From a bacterium (GTDB lineage: Bacteria > 4484-113 > JALSIF01), in the NCBI GenBank assembly GCA_026981635.1, contig JALSIF010000004.1, positions 1 to 6,934 of the forward strand: a stretch of 6,934 nucleotides of DNA. The letters are read 5' to 3'. A program made the translations under genes and the position numbers. The notes under the pieces are model-generated. The model ran no database searches, was not told the origin of the DNA, and was given only the letters and a program-made list of their open reading frames with translations. Below are positions 5,804-6,934 of this stretch, in pieces; within the stretch, counting starts at the first letter, position 1; every line of letters begins with the position of its first letter.

Positions 5804-5827
5804 GTGGGAGCTGGTGGCGGCTCCCAC
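5804..5827. repeat. Perfect hairpin with 8-bp stem and 8-base loop
   Basis: GTGGGAGC (5804-5811) pairs perfectly with GCTCCCAC (5820-5827) around an 8-base loop, TGGTGGCG on the plus strand. No U-run follows on either strand, so it is not a terminator by itself. It lies in the 3' untranslated region of the minus-strand lipoprotein transcript and would also follow trxB on the plus strand. Confidence 0.7.
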
Positions 5828-5829
5828 TT

Positions 5830-5846
5830 GCCGGGTCTAACCCGGC
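5830..5846. repeat. Perfect hairpin with 7-bp stem and 3-base loop
   Basis: GCCGGGT (5830-5836) and ACCCGGC (5840-5846) form a perfect stem around CTA on the plus strand (TAG on the minus strand). It is only 2 bases from the preceding hairpin, so three stems follow one another within about 80 bases. No U-run follows on either strand. Confidence 0.7.
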
Positions 5847-5881
5847 CCTTAGAGCATACCAGATTTCCCCTCCCTGCCCAA

Positions 5882-6886
5882 CTAGTTCCAGAAGTGGAAC
5901 CAGTCGGAAGAGAGGACGCTCTCCCTAAATAGCTTGCTTGCCTTGGCCTTGCGAAGGCTTTCCGGCAGGGCTAGGTAGCGCAGGGTGAGGCTTCCGATCT
6001 GCTCGGGACTGCTGGGCTGGCGGGAGATGAACTCAACCTGGCTCCCCCCCTGGTCGGTGAAGGTAATGGATGTCCTGGTCCAGGGATCAACCAGGTTGTT
6101 GTAGATGATCCAGTCTCTACCGTAGTCAAGCAGCTCCTGGGAGCTTGCCGGCACCCTGCCCTTCTCCACGATGAAGAAGTAGGCCAGGTGGGAAAGATCG
6201 CGGATTATACGGGAGGCCTTGACCGCCTTGCGGGCCTCCTCCCGGGTGGTGATGCCCAGGGAAGCCAGCTCGCTGGGGATGGACAGATCGGGACCACCGA
6301 CCTGCCCACCCATCATCTCGCTGGGCAGCATCCCCTCCGGCTGGACCACGATCTGCATGGTGCTGAGCGGGGCGTCGGTCTCGCTTCTCACCTGCCCGCT
6401 TACCACCATACGCAGGGCCTGCTTGGTCAGCTTGAGCCCCCTTACCCCGGGGTCAATGATGGCGTAGCCCATCGCCTTGACCTCCTCATAGGACTCGGGG
6501 AAACGCCCCTCGCCCATGAGGAAGGACCTGACCTGAGCGGCCACGATCTGCAGCTCCCAGTAGTGGTCGGTGGCCAGGCCCTTGCCCAGCATGCGATGGC
6601 GCCACTGCTCGTTGAGGATGATGTCGCCCCCGGTCTCCATTCCCATGATCTTCTGCCCCGGGGGCACACTCTCCTTGGTGGCCTGCTGGTTAGAAGAAGT
6701 GGTGGAAGAGGAGAGAAGGTCAGCACCCCCCTCCCCCTCCCCGTCGGTGTCAGCCTGCTGTTGGGAAGTGGCGGACTGGTTGGCATTGGCCACCGGGGAG
6801 GTCTCCTCCCCCTGTTCCACCTTGGGGCAGCCAGCAGACAGGGCCAAGATCACCAGTCCCAGGGAAAGGCTGAGCCATCTAGTCAT
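5882..6886 (-). CDS. Lipoprotein with two pseudopilin-like segments
   Basis: The 334-residue product begins with a lipoprotein signal: MTRW, a hydrophobic core at 5-16, and lipobox LSAGC with lipidated Cys20. It should be anchored in a membrane on the outer side of the inner membrane. Residues 22-75 form a low-complexity Gln/Ser/Gly/Glu linker. Two segments then look alike. Residues 112-180 have a helix (LQIVAAQVRSFLMGEGRFP) then ESYEEVKAMGYAIIDPG. Residues 226-288 have a helix (RIIRDLSHLAYFFIVEKGR) then VPASSQELLDYG, then NNLVDPW at 263-269 and strands. The helix, the GR[FV]P turn, the S.(E/Q)E(V/L) helix and DPW recall the periplasmic part of GspG/PulG-type pseudopilins, though no N-methylation motif is present. 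A role in a secretion or pilus-like envelope assembly is inference only. ATG 6886 has GGAGG (6896-6900) 9 bases upstream. It overlaps the preceding gene's end by 8 bases and has its own terminator. Confidence 0.78.
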   Translation of the reverse strand: MTRWLSLSLGLVILALSAGCPKVEQGEETSPVANANQSATSQQQADTDGEGEGGADLLSSSTTSSNQQATKESVPPGQKIMGMETGGDIILNEQWRHRMLGKGLATDHYWELQIVAAQVRSFLMGEGRFPESYEEVKAMGYAIIDPGVRGLKLTKQALRMVVSGQVRSETDAPLSTMQIVVQPEGMLPSEMMGGQVGGPDLSIPSELASLGITTREEARKAVKASRIIRDLSHLAYFFIVEKGRVPASSQELLDYGRDWIIYNNLVDPWTRTSITFTDQGGSQVEFISRQPSSPEQIGSLTLRYLALPESLRKAKASKLFRESVLSSDWFHFWN

Positions 6887-6934
6887 CCTTGTCGTCCTCC
6901 TCTCGCCTAAGCGCCAAAGCCGGTTTGGCCGTGA
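6879..6934 (-). CDS. C-terminal tail of an upstream gene, cut by the right edge
   Basis: On the minus strand one frame from the right edge reads TAKPALALRREEDDKDD and stops at TAG (6879-6881). It overlaps the lipoprotein start by 8 bases, so that ATGACTAG holds both the start and the stop. A charged, acidic C-terminus with a stop next to the following start is typical of an upstream operon member. Only 17 residues are visible, so the protein cannot be named. An alternative frame ends at TAG 6907-6909 with HGQTGFGA, which cannot be excluded. Confidence 0.4.
   Translation of the reverse strand, partial: TAKPALALRREEDDKDD
6896..6900 (-). promoter_or_regulatory. Ribosome binding site of the lipoprotein gene
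   Basis: GGAGG on the minus strand, 9 bases before ATG 6886. It falls within what appears to be the last codons of the upstream gene, as expected for coupled genes. Confidence 0.6.

Noticed and set aside
4715-5827. Minus-strand open frame of 370 codons opposite trxB
   Set aside because: The plus strand has every thioredoxin-reductase motif. The minus frame also runs through the terminator region.
5785-5850. A tRNA or tmRNA 3' end on the minus strand, suggested by GCTCCCACCA
   Set aside because: The only complement of the would-be acceptor strand lies 8 bases away in the same hairpin, leaving no room for D, anticodon and T arms.
6188-6910. Plus-strand open frame of 240 codons opposite the lipoprotein gene
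   Set aside because: It is a His/Gly/Leu-rich shadow, while the other strand has a lipobox, a ribosome site and a matching terminator.

Overview
This is a GC-rich bacterial window with six genes or gene parts I can defend, plus a likely tail of a seventh. Genes are packed tightly on both strands, and GTG is used as well as ATG for starts. Two exported proteins have bacterial-type signals: a Sec signal peptide and a lipobox. The phylum cannot be fixed from the sequence. The codon bias, a lipoprotein with pseudopilin-like segments and a repeat-rich secreted protein suit a deep-branching environmental or thermophilic bacterium, but that is inference.

Layout from left to right. Bases 1-345 (minus) encode the catalytic-domain half of an RsmE-like 16S rRNA m3U1498 methyltransferase. 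It runs off the left edge, and its N-terminal PUA-like domain is missing because a plus-strand DUF92 membrane protein starts 21 bases away (367-1086). A 233-residue all-helical protein of unknown function follows on the plus strand (1157-1858). It converges on a long minus-strand gene (1855-3915), and the two stop codons share one CTAG palindrome. That long gene encodes a secreted 686-residue protein whose C-terminal half is built from about eleven repeats with the core D-x-x-G-[N/D]-D-x-Y, mostly spaced 27 residues apart. A TetR-family repressor (3976-4608, minus) lies 60 bases upstream of it, so the two probably form an operon. A thioredoxin-reductase gene (4748-5743, plus) is divergent from the repressor across a 139-base intergenic region.

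Between the thioredoxin reductase and the next convergent gene are three perfect hairpins. The one next to trxB is an intrinsic terminator reading on the minus strand. It serves the last complete gene (5882-6886, minus), a lipoprotein with two pseudopilin-like segments. That gene overlaps by 8 bases the probable end of another minus-strand gene at the right edge.

How the parts may work together: TetR sits between the repeat-protein gene and a redox enzyme, a usual arrangement for a repressor that controls itself and both neighbours, but the ligand and targets are unknown. The strongest candidate for something poorly described is the 27-residue GND-Y repeat protein. The truncated RsmE junction, the three-hairpin 3' region and the double pseudopilin-like lipoprotein are the next most interesting points.
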